From: Agarivorans gilvus
GTDB lineage: Bacteria > Pseudomonadota > Gammaproteobacteria > Enterobacterales > Celerinatantimonadaceae
Direction of reading: 5' to 3'
DNA length: 64,000 nucleotides
NCBI RefSeq assembly: GCF_001420915.1
Contig: NZ_CP013021.1
Span: 1,884,501 to 1,948,500 of the forward strand
A program made the position numbers and the translations under genes. The notes under the pieces were generated by a model that was given only the letters and a program-made list of their open reading frames with translations, was not told the origin of the DNA and did not search any database. Positions 44,971 through 55,200 of the stretch are shown here, piece by piece (position 1 is the first letter of the stretch; each line of letters starts with the position of its first letter).

Positions 44971-45414
44971 ATGCAACTAAATAAAGTACTAAATTTGAAC
45001 TGCACGCAACGTGCAGTTCAATGTTCCTCAAAAAAACGCGCCCTTGAAATCATTAGCGAACTGGCAGCCAGTCAATTAGACATGACTGCTCAGAGTATTT
45101 TTGAGAGCTTGTTAAACAGAGAAAAAATGGGCAGCACCGGTATTGGCCAAGGTATTGCGATTCCCCATGGGCGAATTGCTAGTGAACACCAAGCCACTGC
45201 GGTTTTCTTACGCTGCGATCCTGCAATCAGCTTTGACTCCATCGATAATCAACCCGTCGATTTAATCTTCGCCTTATTGGTTCCCGAAGACCAGTGTCAG
45301 CAACACCTCAACACCCTGTCTCAAGTTGCTGAAAAACTTAACGATAAACAAATATGTAAACAACTTCGCTGCGCACAAAGTGATGACGAGCTATACAACA
45401 TCATGGTAGCCTAA
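44971..45414 (+). CDS. ptsN: Nitrogen PTS enzyme IIA (EIIA-Ntr)
   Basis: PtsN is the terminal phosphoacceptor of the nitrogen PTS and regulates potassium transport and other targets. The 147-residue protein has the PTS EIIA type 2 motif GSTGIGQGIAIPHGR, with the phosphorylated His at 66. It follows hpf by eight bases. Confidence 0.95.
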   Translation: MQLNKVLNLNCTQRAVQCSSKKRALEIISELAASQLDMTAQSIFESLLNREKMGSTGIGQGIAIPHGRIASEHQATAVFLRCDPAISFDSIDNQPVDLIFALLVPEDQCQQHLNTLSQVAEKLNDKQICKQLRCAQSDDELYNIMVA

Positions 45415-45440
45415 TACTCTAAGCTTAATTAGGGGCCCTC

Positions 45441-46298
45441 ATGGAACTGATCATCGTTAGTGGACGCTCCGGTTCAGGAAAAACTGTTGCCTTAAGAGTG
45501 TTAGAAGATCTCGGATATTATTGCGTCGACAACCTTCCAGTATTGTTGTGGCAGTCGTTGATCGACAATTTAAAACAAAAATATTCGAAGGTTGCTATTA
45601 GCATCGATATTCGCAACCTGCCTGACGAGCCCTCACCTATCGCTCAGGCGATCAAAAATGCTGGTCCCGACATTAACTTACTGAGTATCTTTTTAGATGC
45701 CAAAGATGAGGCTCTGATTCGTCGTTACAGCGAGACCCGACGAGTGCATCCTTTAAGCCAGAACGGCGTATCATTGGCAGAAGCCATTGAATCTGAAACC
45801 GCACTGCTTGAGCCCATCTCAAGCAATGCCGATTTACGAGTCGACACTTCGCGGCTATCAGTTCACGAGCTGAGTAGCCTTATCCGCTCGCGAGTTACCG
45901 GCGATAAACAGCAGCAGCTAATTATGGTATTTGAATCCTTTGGTTTCAAAAATGGAGTGCCTAGCGATGCTGATTACATGTTTGACGCGCGTTTTTTGCC
46001 TAACCCACATTGGCAAGAACAACTCCGTCCGCTCACCGGTTTAGATCAGGCGGTTAAAGACTATCTGGCGGCACAACCTTTGGTCAGTGAATATATTGAA
46101 CAAATTAGTCAGTTGCTCGATGCTTGGTTGCCTCATTTAGAAGCTAATAATCGCGCCTATCTAACCGTTGCCATTGGTTGTACTGGCGGACAACATCGCA
46201 GTGTTTATGTGGCAGAAAAACTCGCCGAACACTTTAGCTCCAAAAGAAAAGTACAACGTCGTCATCGCACTTTGGAACATCGCCTTGAAGCTCACTAG
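45441..46298 (+). CDS. rapZ: RNase adaptor and GlmZ-binding protein RapZ
   Basis: RapZ binds the small RNA GlmZ and guides RNase E to it, linking glucosamine 6-phosphate level to GlmS. The 285 residues start with Walker A GRSGSGKT at about 8-15. The C-terminal domain has the conserved GCTGGQHRSVY and the basic RNA-binding tail KRKVQRRHRTLEHR. The last 14 bases overlap ptsO. Confidence 0.95.
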   Translation: MELIIVSGRSGSGKTVALRVLEDLGYYCVDNLPVLLWQSLIDNLKQKYSKVAISIDIRNLPDEPSPIAQAIKNAGPDINLLSIFLDAKDEALIRRYSETRRVHPLSQNGVSLAEAIESETALLEPISSNADLRVDTSRLSVHELSSLIRSRVTGDKQQQLIMVFESFGFKNGVPSDADYMFDARFLPNPHWQEQLRPLTGLDQAVKDYLAAQPLVSEYIEQISQLLDAWLPHLEANNRAYLTVAIGCTGGQHRSVYVAEKLAEHFSSKRKVQRRHRTLEHRLEAH

Positions 46299-46554
46299 AC
46301 AAGTTACCGTAAAGAACAAATTGGGTTTACATGCGCGCCCTGCCACCAAATTGGTGGAGTTAGCCCAGCAGTTTAGCGCAGAATTAAGTATCATGGATGG
46401 GGATAAAGTCGCCTCGGCTGCCAGCGTATTGGGCTTGATGGTATTAGCCAGTGCTCAGGGTAGTACACTCACGCTGATTGCCGAAGGAGACGATGCTGAA
46501 GCCGCCTTAGATGCGGTGCAAGCCTTAGTTGAAGCCAACTTCGACGAAGAATAA
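46285..46554 (+). CDS. ptsO: Nitrogen PTS phosphocarrier protein NPr
   Basis: NPr is the HPr-like carrier between PtsP and PtsN. The likely start is TTG at 46285-46287 (MKLTRQVTVKNKLGLHARP), giving 89 residues; E. coli NPr has 90. No ATG or GTG is available near this position in frame. The active His is H16 in LGLHARPATKL. The overlap with the rapZ end is the same arrangement as in E. coli. Confidence 0.9.
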   Translation: MKLTRQVTVKNKLGLHARPATKLVELAQQFSAELSIMDGDKVASAASVLGLMVLASAQGSTLTLIAEGDDAEAALDAVQALVEANFDEE

Positions 46555-46583
46555 ACCAATTGCAATAAACCCAAGCTACACTT

Positions 46584-46600
46584 AGCAAGCAAAGCTTGCT
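46584..46600 (+). other. Inverted repeat between ptsO and mgtE
   Basis: AGCAAGC, three As, GCTTGCT: a perfect seven-base hairpin 23 bases before the mgtE start. It is not followed by a T run, so it is not a standard terminator. Confidence 0.5.
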
Positions 46601-46622
46601 ACCGCATATATAGGGATTCGCT

Positions 46623-47984
46623 ATGCTAGAAGAGATGGAGTTAAACCCTAACCAACATAAACGCCTACAGGAGCTTCAGCAAGCCCTAGACAGCGGTATG
46701 TTCGTGTATGTTAGGCGAATACTTCATCAAATGCCGGCCTGTGATGTTGCCCTCTTATTAGAATCTAGTCCCCCAGCGGGGCGTAAAGTACTCTGGCAAC
46801 TCACCGATCCTGAACAACACGGTGAAATCCTCGAAGAGCTTAACGAAGACGTGATGGAAGGGGTATTGCAGCTAATGGCCCCAGAAAGCCTAGCCGCCGC
46901 CACCGAAAACATGGACACCGATGACATTGCCTACGTATTACGTAGCCTGCCAGACAGTGTTTATCGTGAAGTATTAGAAGCGATGGATAGCCAAGACCGC
47001 CATCGTGTAGAAGCCGCCTTAGCCTACCCCGAAGATACTGCCGGCAGTATCATGAATACCGACACCATCACCCTAAGGGCCGATGTAAGCATCGACGTGG
47101 TATTGCGTTATTTACGTTTACGAGGTGAACTACCTGAAGCCACCGATGCCTTATATGTGGTAGACGAAGACGACTTATTGCTAGGTGACATTCCGCTTTC
47201 CACTTTGCTTACTGTTAACCCCAACGTAACCGTTCGCGAAGTGATGGACAGTAGTGCTGAAAGCATTGACGTGGCCATGGCCGAAGATGATGTGGCTTCA
47301 CTCTTTGAGCGCCACGACTGGATTTCTGCCCCAGTAGTTGACCAACAAGGTCGCTTATTAGGCCGAATCACCATTGATGACGTGGTTGATATTATTCGTG
47401 AACACGCAGAGCACAGCATGATGGGTATGGCTGGTATGGATGATGACGAAGATACCTTTGCGCCAGTCATTAAAAGTACTCAGCGGCGCACCTTCTGGCT
47501 AGGCATCAACCTCTGTGCAGCCCTCATCGCGGCCTCAATTAGCAATATGTTCGAATCCACCCTAGAGCAGTTAGCGACCTTAGCGATTTTAATGACCATT
47601 GTACCCAGCATGGGAGGCATAGCCGGCAACCAAACTCTTGCTTTGGTGATCCGCGGTTTAGCGGTGGGTCATATTGGCGAAGGCAACTCACGCTGGCTAA
47701 TTGGTAAAGAAGCGGCCATTGGTATGTTAAACGGCATGATTTGGGCCAGCGTCATTGCTTTAGTGGTGACTTTTTGGAAAGGCGATTGGACACTCGGAGT
47801 GATAATTGCTGGAGCCATGTTTATCAACATGTCGCTGGCAGGTTTGGCCGGTGCCAGCATTCCCCTGCTAATGAAAAAGTTTAACATCGACCCGGCACTC
47901 GCTGGCGGGATGGCTCTCACCACCGTTACAGATGTAATGGGACTATTTTCGTTCTTGGGTATGGCAACACTGGTGCTCGCATAA
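46623..47984 (+). CDS. mgtE: Magnesium transporter MgtE
   Basis: MgtE is a dimeric Mg2+ channel gated by cytosolic Mg2+. The 453 residues are an N-terminal helical domain (MgtE_N, about 15-130), two CBS domains (about 140-260, MNTDTITLRADVSID) and a C-terminal five-helix membrane domain with the pore motif PSMGGIAGNQTLALVIRGLA and the Mg-binding TDVMGLFSFLG. All gating parts are present. It follows ptsO on the same strand. Confidence 0.95.
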   Translation: MLEEMELNPNQHKRLQELQQALDSGMFVYVRRILHQMPACDVALLLESSPPAGRKVLWQLTDPEQHGEILEELNEDVMEGVLQLMAPESLAAATENMDTDDIAYVLRSLPDSVYREVLEAMDSQDRHRVEAALAYPEDTAGSIMNTDTITLRADVSIDVVLRYLRLRGELPEATDALYVVDEDDLLLGDIPLSTLLTVNPNVTVREVMDSSAESIDVAMAEDDVASLFERHDWISAPVVDQQGRLLGRITIDDVVDIIREHAEHSMMGMAGMDDDEDTFAPVIKSTQRRTFWLGINLCAALIAASISNMFESTLEQLATLAILMTIVPSMGGIAGNQTLALVIRGLAVGHIGEGNSRWLIGKEAAIGMLNGMIWASVIALVVTFWKGDWTLGVIIAGAMFINMSLAGLAGASIPLLMKKFNIDPALAGGMALTTVTDVMGLFSFLGMATLVLA

Positions 47985-48009
47985 ACAAGCACCATTTTAC
48001 TGCAGCAGC

Positions 48010-49350
48010 TTAACTGCCAGCAATTTTCATGGATGAAATCAGTACCGAGCCAGACTGAATCGTGCTTTCTTTGTCGTAATCATCGGCAATGGCCACAATA
48101 TTGGCATAGATGTCTTGCAGAGTGCTGGCTACGGTAATCTCATGTACAGGGAAGGCTATTTCGCCGTTTTCCACCCAGTAGCCAGCGGCTCCCCGAGAAT
48201 AATCACCAGTTACGGTATTCACCCCTTGACCCATCAGTTCAGTTACCAACAGCCCAGTGCCCATTTGTTTTAACAATTCTGCGCGGCTGATACCACTATG
48301 CTGTATTTGCCAATTATGAATGCCGCCGGCGTGACCGGTGCTTTGCATGCCTAACTTACGCGCCGAATAACTGGTTAGTAAATAAGTTTCTAATATTCCG
48401 TCAGCAATAATATGCTTGGCTTTAGGTGCCACGCCTTCGCTATCAAAGGGAGTACTCGACAAGCCTTTTTTAACGAATGGGTCTTCGTAAATCGATAACC
48501 AACTTGGAAAGACTTTCTTACCTAAGCCATCGAGTAAAAATGAAGAGCGTCGGTACAAGTTGCCACCGCTAATTGCGCCGACCAAATGGCCAAACAAGCC
48601 GCTGGCCACGTCTTGATCAAAAATCACTGGTACTTCACAGGTCGAGATTTTTCGGCTATTTAAACGCCCTAAAGTCTTGCTCGCTGCCTTAGATGCGATC
48701 TGCTCAATACTGTCTAAATCGGCAAAGTCTCGTGCCACGCTATAGGCGTAGTCACGCTGCATCTCTTTATCACCAGCGATCAGCATGCAACTAATACTAT
48801 GGCGGCTAGTGGGATAACCCGCTAAAAAGCCATGACTATTGCCATACACTTTAACCCCATAATGGCTATTGATATTGGCCCCATCACTGGCTTTAATTAA
48901 GGGATTGCTTAAAGCCAAGTGCTCACAACGATTCGCCACATCAATAAAATAATCGGGCTCTAAAGGATGAGGATGAAACAACTCTAAGTCAGGAATATTT
49001 GTCGCCAACAAGTCTTGGTCTGCTATCCCTGCTGCCATGTCAGTAGAGGTATAGCGGCTAATATCATAAGCCGCCTTCACCGCATTTTTTATTGCCTCGG
49101 GACTTAAGTCAGAAGTTGAAGCACTGCCCTTACAGTTAGCCTTATACAAAGCGATACCCAAGGCCCCATCGTGATTAAACTCTAAGGTCTCAACTTGTTG
49201 CTCACGGGTCGCAACGCAAATACCGGTTTGTTTAGAAATAGACACTTCTGACTGATCGGCACCAAGCAATTTGGCTTGTTCCAATGCAAATTCTACCGCC
49301 TGTTTTAATTGGCTTAATTCCTGGCTAACTTGTTTTTCCGGGCTCATCAT
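48010..49350 (-). CDS. pmbA: TldE/PmbA subunit of the TldD/TldE metalloprotease
   Basis: TldE pairs with TldD to form a protease that processes modified peptides such as microcin B17 and affects CcdA stability. The 446-residue protein (E. coli PmbA 450) lacks the HExxxH motif, as expected because the zinc site is in TldD. The C-terminal GLLVTELMGQGVNTVTGDYSRGA is characteristic. It is divergent from darP, as in E. coli. Confidence 0.94.
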   Translation of the reverse strand: MMSPEKQVSQELSQLKQAVEFALEQAKLLGADQSEVSISKQTGICVATREQQVETLEFNHDGALGIALYKANCKGSASTSDLSPEAIKNAVKAAYDISRYTSTDMAAGIADQDLLATNIPDLELFHPHPLEPDYFIDVANRCEHLALSNPLIKASDGANINSHYGVKVYGNSHGFLAGYPTSRHSISCMLIAGDKEMQRDYAYSVARDFADLDSIEQIASKAASKTLGRLNSRKISTCEVPVIFDQDVASGLFGHLVGAISGGNLYRRSSFLLDGLGKKVFPSWLSIYEDPFVKKGLSSTPFDSEGVAPKAKHIIADGILETYLLTSYSARKLGMQSTGHAGGIHNWQIQHSGISRAELLKQMGTGLLVTELMGQGVNTVTGDYSRGAAGYWVENGEIAFPVHEITVASTLQDIYANIVAIADDYDKESTIQSGSVLISSMKIAGS

Positions 49351-49452
49351 TGATCTTCATTTTGCTTCGTAGCCATAGCATAACAAAACTCATCGAGCGA
49401 CTATATGCAAGAACTGGTAAGATAGTAAAAAAATTCTCTAGAGAGTAAAAAA

Positions 49453-49959
49453 ATGAAGAACCCGCAGCCTTATGATGAGGACGATGATTGGATCAGTAAG
49501 TCGGAGATCAAGCGTGAAGCCGATCGTTTAAAAAAAATCGGTGCCGAGCTTGTTGCGCTAACCAACCCTCAGCTTGAAACCATTGAAATGAGTCCAACGC
49601 TACGCGAGGCGATAGCCCTAGCCAAACGCTTAAAAGATAAACGCGAAGCGGCACGACGCCACATGAATTACATTGGCAAAGTGATGCGAACTGAAAATGA
49701 AGAAGTCATCAATGCTGGCTTGGATAAGATCCGCAATAAACATATTTACCAAGCTCAAGCGCAGCTAGCGCTAGAGAAGCAACGCGAGCAATTAATTAAC
49801 CAAGGTGATGAGGCCATCAATGCCTTAATAGAAGCCCATCCTCAGCTGGAACGACAAAAACTTAGACAACTGGTACGCCAAGCGAAAAAAGAGCAAGCTC
49901 AAGAGCAGATCGGCAAAGCGCATAAAGAGTTAATCAACTACCTAAAACAAGCGCAGTAA
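49453..49959 (+). CDS. darP: 50S ribosome assembly factor DarP (YjgA, DUF615)
   Basis: DarP binds late 50S precursors and assists peptidyl transferase centre maturation. The 168-residue, highly charged, helical protein has the family motifs DWISKSEIKREADRLKKIG and RRHMNYIGKVMR. E. coli has 183 residues. It is divergent from pmbA and converges on tldD. Confidence 0.93.
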   Translation: MKNPQPYDEDDDWISKSEIKREADRLKKIGAELVALTNPQLETIEMSPTLREAIALAKRLKDKREAARRHMNYIGKVMRTENEEVINAGLDKIRNKHIYQAQAQLALEKQREQLINQGDEAINALIEAHPQLERQKLRQLVRQAKKEQAQEQIGKAHKELINYLKQAQ

Positions 49960-49985
49960 AAAAGGGGCCAAGGCCCCTTTTTTCA
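49957..49985. terminator. Bidirectional terminator between darP and tldD
   Basis: AAAAAAGGGGCC and GGCCCCTTTTTT face each other around AA. The A and T runs on both sides suit both converging genes. Confidence 0.9.
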
Positions 49986-49986
49986 T

Positions 49987-51431
49987 TTAGGCGGTACCGC
50001 CTACGGTTAATTGTTCCAATTTCAAGCTCGGTTGCCCCACCCCAACAGGAACACTTTGACCTTCCTTGCCACACACCCCAACACCTTGGTCTAGGGCAAG
50101 ATCGTTGCCCACCATAGACACCTGTTGCATCGCCTCTGGGCCACTACCAATGAGAGTGGCGCCCTTGATCGGCGCTGTAATTTTACCGTCCTCAATCAAA
50201 TAGGCCTCTGAGGCAGAAAAAACAAATTTGCCTGAAGTAATATCCACTTGACCACCACCAAAGTTAGGAGCATAAATGCCTTTTTTCACCGAGGCAATTA
50301 GCTCTTCAGGTTCGCTTTCACCGGCTAACATGTAGGTATTGGTCATGCGAGGTAATGGTAAATGCGCGTAAGACTCACGACGTCCATTACCGGTAGAATG
50401 GGTATTCATCAATTGGGCATTATGCTTATCTTGCATATACGCTTTCAGCACGCCATTTTCGATTAATACGTTGTATTGCCCGGGAGTGCCTTCATCATCG
50501 ATATTCACCGACCCTCGGCGTTGCCCTAGAGTGCCATCGTCAACTACAGTACAAAGTTGAGAGGCTACTTGTTGGCCAATGCAGCCGCTAAAGGCAGAAG
50601 AGCCCTTACGGTTAAAGTCGCCTTCCAAGCCATGCCCAACCGCTTCATGTAATAATACCCCGGCCAGCCAGCCCCTAAGACTACAGGCATTAAGCCCGCC
50701 GGAGCATCAATGGCTTCAAGATTAACTAAAGCCTGGCGCACCGCTTCATCAACAAAGCCCATGGCGCGCTCTCGACCACTCACCTCTTCTAAGAAATAAC
50801 TGTAGTTACGCCGTCCGCCACCGCCGGCAGAGCCGCGCTCTCGTCGCTGATTACGCTCAACCAATACGCTACAGTTAAAACGGATTAAGGGGCGAATATC
50901 AGCAGCCAAGGTGCCATCACTGGCAGCGACCAATACTTCTTCATACACCCCACTCAAACTCACGATCACTTGAGTTACAGCGGGGTCCAAACTACGAGCA
51001 TACTTATCGGCACGCTCTAGTAAGGCTATTTTTTGCTGGTTAGATAGACTAACCAAGGGGTTGTCAGACTGATAAAACTGCTCGGCCGTGACTTTTTTGA
51101 AAGGCTTCACTAGGGCTCGCCCTGGATTAGGGCTAATTCCTCTGGCCGCTTGACAAGTGCGTAATAAAGCTTGGTTATCAATCACATCAGAGTATGCAAA
51201 ACCGGTTTGTTCACCGCTAATGGCGCGAACCCCCAAACCCTGCTCGATGTTATAACTGCCTTCTTTAACTATGCCGTCTTCTAATACCCATGATTCATGG
51301 CGACTATGTTGAAAATACAGGTCCGCATAATCAATTTGCTGTTTCGCGACTTCGGTCAGCGCCATCTGCAATTCTGATTCACCAATGCCTCCTGGCAACA
51401 GCAATGACTGACTGACTTGTTCAAACGGCAT
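49987..51431 (-). CDS. tldD: Metalloprotease TldD, interrupted by one-base frameshift
   Basis: TldD is the zinc-bearing partner of TldE. The N-terminal frame starts at 51431 (MPFEQVSQSLLLPGG) and follows the family up to VLGAGWPG. The C-terminal frame resumes at LEGDFNRKGSSAFSG and ends VGGTA at 49987. The + strand CCCC at 50658-50661 needs one more C to restore GWPGVLLHEAVGHGLEGD. The repair recreates the HExxxH zinc motif, which sits right at the break, and a protein of 481 residues, equal to E. coli. It overlaps or abuts the nitrilase-like gene upstream. Confidence 0.93.
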
Positions 51432-51436
51432 AGTAA

Positions 51437-52261
51437 TTATTCTCTCCACCCTAGTTGTAATTGTTGATGCAACGGCAGCGGCATGCTATCCCTAACTTGC
51501 TGTATTAACTGCGAATTAAACTCAGCTTTGGCCGCGCCTAAATTAGCGCCTTGTTCGTCTAAACAACGCCCCCATGGATCCACTATCATTGAATGGCCCC
51601 AGGTTTTACGTTGATTATCATGCGTTCCCGCCTGGTTAGCCGCCACAATGTAATATTGGTTCTCAATTGCTCTGGCTTGCAATAATGCCTGCCAATGGGC
51701 TTCACCAGTTAGTGCAGTAAACGCTGCAGGAAGCAATACAATATCACAGCCCTGTTGTCTCAGCAGCCCAAATAGGTAGGGGAAGCGTAAATCAAAACAA
51801 ATGCTCATGCCGATACGCACATCCCCAGCATCAAAATACGCCAGCTTTTGCCCGGCGACAAAATAGTCTGACTCGCGGTAACTGCCCACATTGTCAGCCA
51901 CATCAACATCAAACAGATGCAGCTTATGATAATGCTGAAGTAGCTCACCTTGCGGAGAAAATGCCAAGCTAGTGGTATAACAGCGAGTAACTTGCTCAGC
52001 CTGAATAGGCACGCTTCCTGCCACCAGATAAATGCCATAACGTTGCGCTTGCTCGGCTAACCAGGCCTGAATAGGCCCCTCACCCAAGGGTTCGGCAATG
52101 CTTAAGTAGGCCTGCTCGCCACCGCCGTATTGTGCAAAATTTTCCGGCAAAAGCACTAAATCACCGGCGCGAGGACAAGCCTCTTGCAAGAGTTGTTCGG
52201 CTTGCTCTAGGTTATCGGTTAGGGATGAACCGGAGCACATCTGCAAAGCGATTAGATTCAT
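51437..52261 (-). CDS. Carbon-nitrogen hydrolase (Nit family amidase)
   Basis: This nitrilase-superfamily amidase resembles the Nit1 type that removes deaminated glutathione, a metabolite repair role; that substrate is inferred from family likeness. The ATG at 52259-52261 (MNLIALQMCSG) gives 274 residues. The catalytic triad is E40 (LLPENF), K113 (YHKLHLFD) and C155 (SICFDLRFP). A frame extension upstream lies inside yhdP and is not used. It sits between yhdP and tldD, where several gammaproteobacteria carry such a gene. Confidence 0.88.
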   Translation of the reverse strand: MNLIALQMCSGSSLTDNLEQAEQLLQEACPRAGDLVLLPENFAQYGGGEQAYLSIAEPLGEGPIQAWLAEQAQRYGIYLVAGSVPIQAEQVTRCYTTSLAFSPQGELLQHYHKLHLFDVDVADNVGSYRESDYFVAGQKLAYFDAGDVRIGMSICFDLRFPYLFGLLRQQGCDIVLLPAAFTALTGEAHWQALLQARAIENQYYIVAANQAGTHDNQRKTWGHSMIVDPWGRCLDEQGANLGAAKAEFNSQLIQQVRDSMPLPLHQQLQLGWRE

Positions 52262-52271
52262 TGTTTGCTCC

Positions 52272-55200
52272 TTACTGTCTAAATTCTTCTGGTACGGCGA
52301 TTTCTTTCTTAACCCGCTCCAACTCAATCAGCTCAGGTTCAGCAATATTCCCCTTCAAGGCAAAATCAATTTGCGTTACCACTTCTACCACCGGCTCTAA
52401 TAACTTAGACAAAGCCAACACGGCAACGCCGGTGGCAGGTGTCACCAAGAAGGCCGCTAGAACGGGGAGGCTGGAAGTCACTTTAGGGGAATAACTAACA
52501 CGGTAATCGATGATACCACTGGCTAGGTCGACCTGGCCCTTGCCACGCATAACACCAGCGACGCCATCAAGATAAAAATCCTGATTGTCTGCCAGCCCAC
52601 GATCAAAATTAACGCTAGCACTCATAGAATCGAAATGGAGTCCTTTTTCAAAGACATCACTAAAATCCAACTGTAAGCGACGACGGATCGTATCCAAACT
52701 AGCAAGCGTTAAAACTCGAGTTCCCTTATCGCTAATCTCGGTCACCACCCCCTTATCCGCTTTCAATTCCAAGGATCCTGTTAAGGTTTCTTTTTGCGGT
52801 GCGAATAAACCGTCCTGCCAATTCAAATCAAAATTATAGCGCGCAGGCGTATTCTTTAAGGGGCTGTCGTAACCCATATCATCAATCAATTTTTCTAAGC
52901 TATTACTGGTAAAACTACCTTTTAACCCGGCGGTTTCCTGCCCATCCTGTAGCGTCCAAGATAAATCGGAACTCAGTTGAGTATGCCCCCAATCCACTCT
53001 TAAACTCCCCTTGGGCATATTTTGCTCAGCTATCGGTAGATTAAGATTCAATTTACCTAAACGATACGGGCCGAGCTGGCAGTCTTGGCAATCCACAATT
53101 AGCGGAGGCAACTTAGTGAGCAAAGAGTCTTGCTTAGCTGCACCCAAGGTCTGAGGAATTTTTGCTGATGGCGGCTCTTTCAACAAAGAGAAGTCAAGGT
53201 CGCCTAACTGCGCCTTTTCTATGTTTAAGCGCACTGGCATATACACACTGGGCTGTTGAGGAGCAGCTAAACTGGCAACCAGTTGCTGCGATTCAATTTG
53301 TAACTGAGTATTACTGCGGGGTAAATAAGCAATGTCGAGACCATCAATGCTTTGCCCGATTAACTTCGCCTTCGCCACCGTGCCGCGCACAAATAGAAGT
53401 TCAGGCACCACTAAGCTTACATTGCTATATTCACTTTCAGGAGTCTCAATTGTTTCGCTGGTCTGCGCCTTGGCCCATTTTAACCACGGCATAATATCCA
53501 ATTCAGCGAAATCAAAGGACATCGCTAGGCCCTGCCCCTGCCAGCGTAACGGGTTATTTTCGCCAAGGTTTAACAAAGCGTATTTCAATCGCTTCTGCCC
53601 CTGAGAAAAGTCCACTAAACCATTTAGCGAGATGATCTTATTAGATTCTAAATTAATACTGGCGCTTAACTGATCGCCACTCACACTTAACAAACTAGGC
53701 CAACTTTGCTGAGCACTTTTATCCATAGGCGCTGGCATTTTCAGGCCCAAACCTAGCAACTCCGAGCGAATATCTCCCTGATAGTCAAATAAACCATCAG
53801 GCTTAAGCTGAATGGCCAAGTCCCCCTGCCAATCCAAGCTTCCTTCGGCATATTCGCCAAAAGGTAGCGCCAAGGCTCGTTCCATATCGGCAACAGGCCA
53901 GCGTCCGGCTAGGTCCAAATTAATTTGGTAGCTCTGAGGCTCTGCAGATGTCGCCAATTTAACCGTCAGCGGCAAATTTCGCCAACGTGCTTTTAAGCCA
54001 TTGCTGCGTAGTTTTTCATTTTGAAAAACTAAACGTCCGCTCACTTGCTGTAAGTTCATAGCTGTTGGTAGAACGTCTAAATTATTCCCCAGAAAGTCGA
54101 CATGTCCATTCACATCAACTTTGCCTCCCGAGAGAGGAATATTGAGATACACTTCGCCCTTAACGTCACCGCCACTCAGTGGCAGCTGCTGTAAACTTGA
54201 GCTTAAAGCTTCAACAGGCGATTGCAGTAAATACGCTTGGACCTCACTCGCTTCACCGGCTAGTTCACCGGTAATAAACAGTTCCGAGTGGCGGTAGAAA
54301 CGAGGAATACTGGCACTAATTCGCTGAGCGGGCACCTTACCCAACTTAGCTTGCTGGCTTTCCATGAACAAGCCATCGTTTTGAAACAATAGATCTAGCT
54401 GCAATTCTTGCAAGGCTGGCCAGTGGGGATCAAACTGAAAACTGGCATTCTCTAAAGGCACATAAGCCTGAAAAATGCCGTCCATATTGTTATAAGGATA
54501 GTGGTTCAGTGTGCCATACCACAACACTTGACTGTGCTTTGCCTGCCCTGCCAATAAGGCTTTTTCTAAATAGGCATAAACTTTATCGGGCATTACCTCT
54601 GGGTAATACCAATAAGCCTTAGACGCGTCTTTAATTTCAGCGTTAGCCATCAAACTCAAAAACGGCCATTTCTCTCCTTCGGCCCAAGCTAAACGCCACT
54701 GCCCGGCAAAATCCAATTCAGGAGTGAGCAAGTGAGTCGAAGCGCTGCTGATGCTTAAACCAGGATTATCAAAACGCACATCCACTTGAGCATCTAAACG
54801 CTCAATGTTTAAACCTTGCTTAAACTGCTCTAGTAGATGAAACTCACCTTGCTGCTGCAAACGAATATGCGCTTGCTGCAAATCACCTTGCAGCTCGACA
54901 TTAAGCCCACTCAACTTCGGAACAAAGCTCTGGCCATTGGTGGCTAGGCCTTGCAGTTGAGCCTTATAAGTTAAGGACTGAGGCTGGCGCTGATAACTAA
55001 GCTCCGCGTCAATCAGTTCACCAGCTTGAATTAACTTAGGCCAATCAAGCGTAGCTGAGGCCTCTGGGAAAAGCGCCCCTAAGCCGGACCATCCGGCCAA
55101 AGATAAGCCGCTGAGTCGCCATGCTTGCTGCCTTTGATTAACCACACCTTGTAGTGCAAAATCGCTAGTAATACCATTAATAGCCATGTCCCATGGCAGT

